From NCBI GenBank assembly GCA_944548615.1, contig OX155980.1:61200965-61264964 (forward strand): a DNA stretch of 64,000 nucleotides, given 5' to 3'. The position numbers and the translations under genes were made by a program. The notes beneath the pieces are model-generated. The model was not told the origin of the DNA and made no database searches. It saw nothing but the letters and a program-made list of their open reading frames with translations. Origin of the DNA: Micropterix aruncella. Taxonomy: Eukaryota > Arthropoda > Insecta > Lepidoptera > Micropterigidae. Each line of letters starts with the position of its first letter. Within the stretch, counting starts at the first letter, position 1. This document shows, piece after piece, positions 63,307 to 64,000 of this stretch.

Positions 63307-64000
63307 TATCTGCAGGTATGTATATGCATATCAATGGCAAAGCCATCCTCAATATACGCGATAGAGGATAAATGCCTATTTATTAGGCAAGTATACATAT
63401 CTTATTAAACTTATCAACGATTTTTTTTCAAAAATCAAATGATTTTCTCTGTAAAAACCTTAATTACATACGTCTGTCACCTTTTTCACAACGAGAGGGT
63501 ATTGTTATTATTATTATTACTCAGGTAGGTAGTTTCGGTGTTTCTGTGTGCTACGTTTTTCGCAATTCCATTTCTAGTGCATATATTTTCATAATCATAA
63601 TATTTAGTTATAAAATATTAAAACTAGCTAATTCTGTACCTAATATTGGAATTTTCGAGGATGTAGTCTATGAACCGTGGAGGAGTTTGTCGTATGTTGA
63701 CAGGCTGTAGATTATCACACTGCTTTTTAGATCACTGATCGATGTTAATCGATAAATAGAGCGAGACATTACTTCGCGTCTAAAGCAGATCTGTAGTCAT
63801 TAGATATATAAAAGTCTCCATATTCGATGTTTGTCGAAGGTCTAATTCAATTTTAAAATAGACCCCGGGCCTTAGAAAAGTTAAATATCGCAAATGTGGT
63901 CCTTGCAAGCGGCATTGCAAAGTGGACCTCGAGTGCATTTCTAGTTGCTTAAACTTATCGGCTTATCATTGCAGGACTTTATATTTGTGAAACAAAGTAT
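63307..64000. other. No feature recognised
   Basis: AT-rich to 63650, then mixed DNA with taatcgataaatag-like words. No frame, repeat family or splice structure that I can support. Confidence 0.4.

Overview
This 64-kb window looks like gene-poor, AT-rich insect nuclear DNA, most likely from a moth or butterfly (Lepidoptera). The evidence is the dense population of RTE, CR1/Jockey-like and I-group LINE relics, mariner, PIF-Harbinger and hAT fragments and many short inverted-repeat elements; the recurrent taggtaggta and cacctacct words; and a LINE/MITE tail ending in tttataatattagtat that I know as very common in Lepidoptera. The order is an inference and was not tested by search. There is no operon structure, no rRNA gene and no CRISPR array, and almost every long reading frame is either transposon debris or a shadow of a simple repeat.

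Likely host-gene content is small and lies on the minus strand. One candidate first coding exon (61648-61776, with a GC-rich leader and promoter up to about 62220) ends in a GTAAGT donor. A second (40609-40707, GC-rich 5' UTR up to about 40960) ends in a GTGAGT donor. Both have an in-frame stop upstream of the ATG. They may start two genes, or be alternative starts of one gene with very long introns; I recognise neither product. A GC-rich block at 18820-19149 on the plus strand ends in a GTGAGT donor and may be a non-coding first exon.

Layout. 0-8.2 kb: relics of a CDTTS/CXC-type protein, an RTE-like reverse transcriptase, a helix-turn-helix transposase and a Penelope-like C-terminus. 8.6-14.3 kb: two copies of a recurrent MITE family (called MITE-1 here), a 600-bp fold-back element, a mariner N-terminus and several palindromes. 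15.1-17.0 kb: three copies of a 0.6-kb hairpin-bearing element, one inserted inside another. 17.1-18.3 kb: a 119-bp satellite split by a LINE that has a 12-bp target duplication. 19-30 kb: dispersed repeats, a LINE 3' part, a MITE-1 copy split by a restriction-endonuclease-type retroelement, and a MITE-1 copy whose end has grown into a long AT microsatellite. 31.6-38.6 kb: mariner and LINE relics and further MITEs. 40.6-45.6 kb: candidate exon, a dispersed repeat, a purine tract, a 485-bp duplicated block and a hAT-like relic. 46-54.3 kb: two I-group LINE copies, the large 119-bp satellite array and a GC-rich repeat family. 55.3-59.0 kb: a composite DNA transposon carrying a spliced SWIM zinc-finger/YqaJ-nuclease gene relic, with a PIF-Harbinger element nested inside it and a LINE tail nested inside that. 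59.3-61.6 kb: a 159-bp tandem array directly downstream of the candidate exon. 62-64 kb: promoter flank and the last MITE-1 copy.

The two most interesting structures are the ISL2EU-like YqaJ transposon (55285-58975) and the self-nested palindromic element (15119-17032). All identifications come from reading translated motifs and pairing repeats by eye. Percent identities, family names and exact boundaries need alignment.
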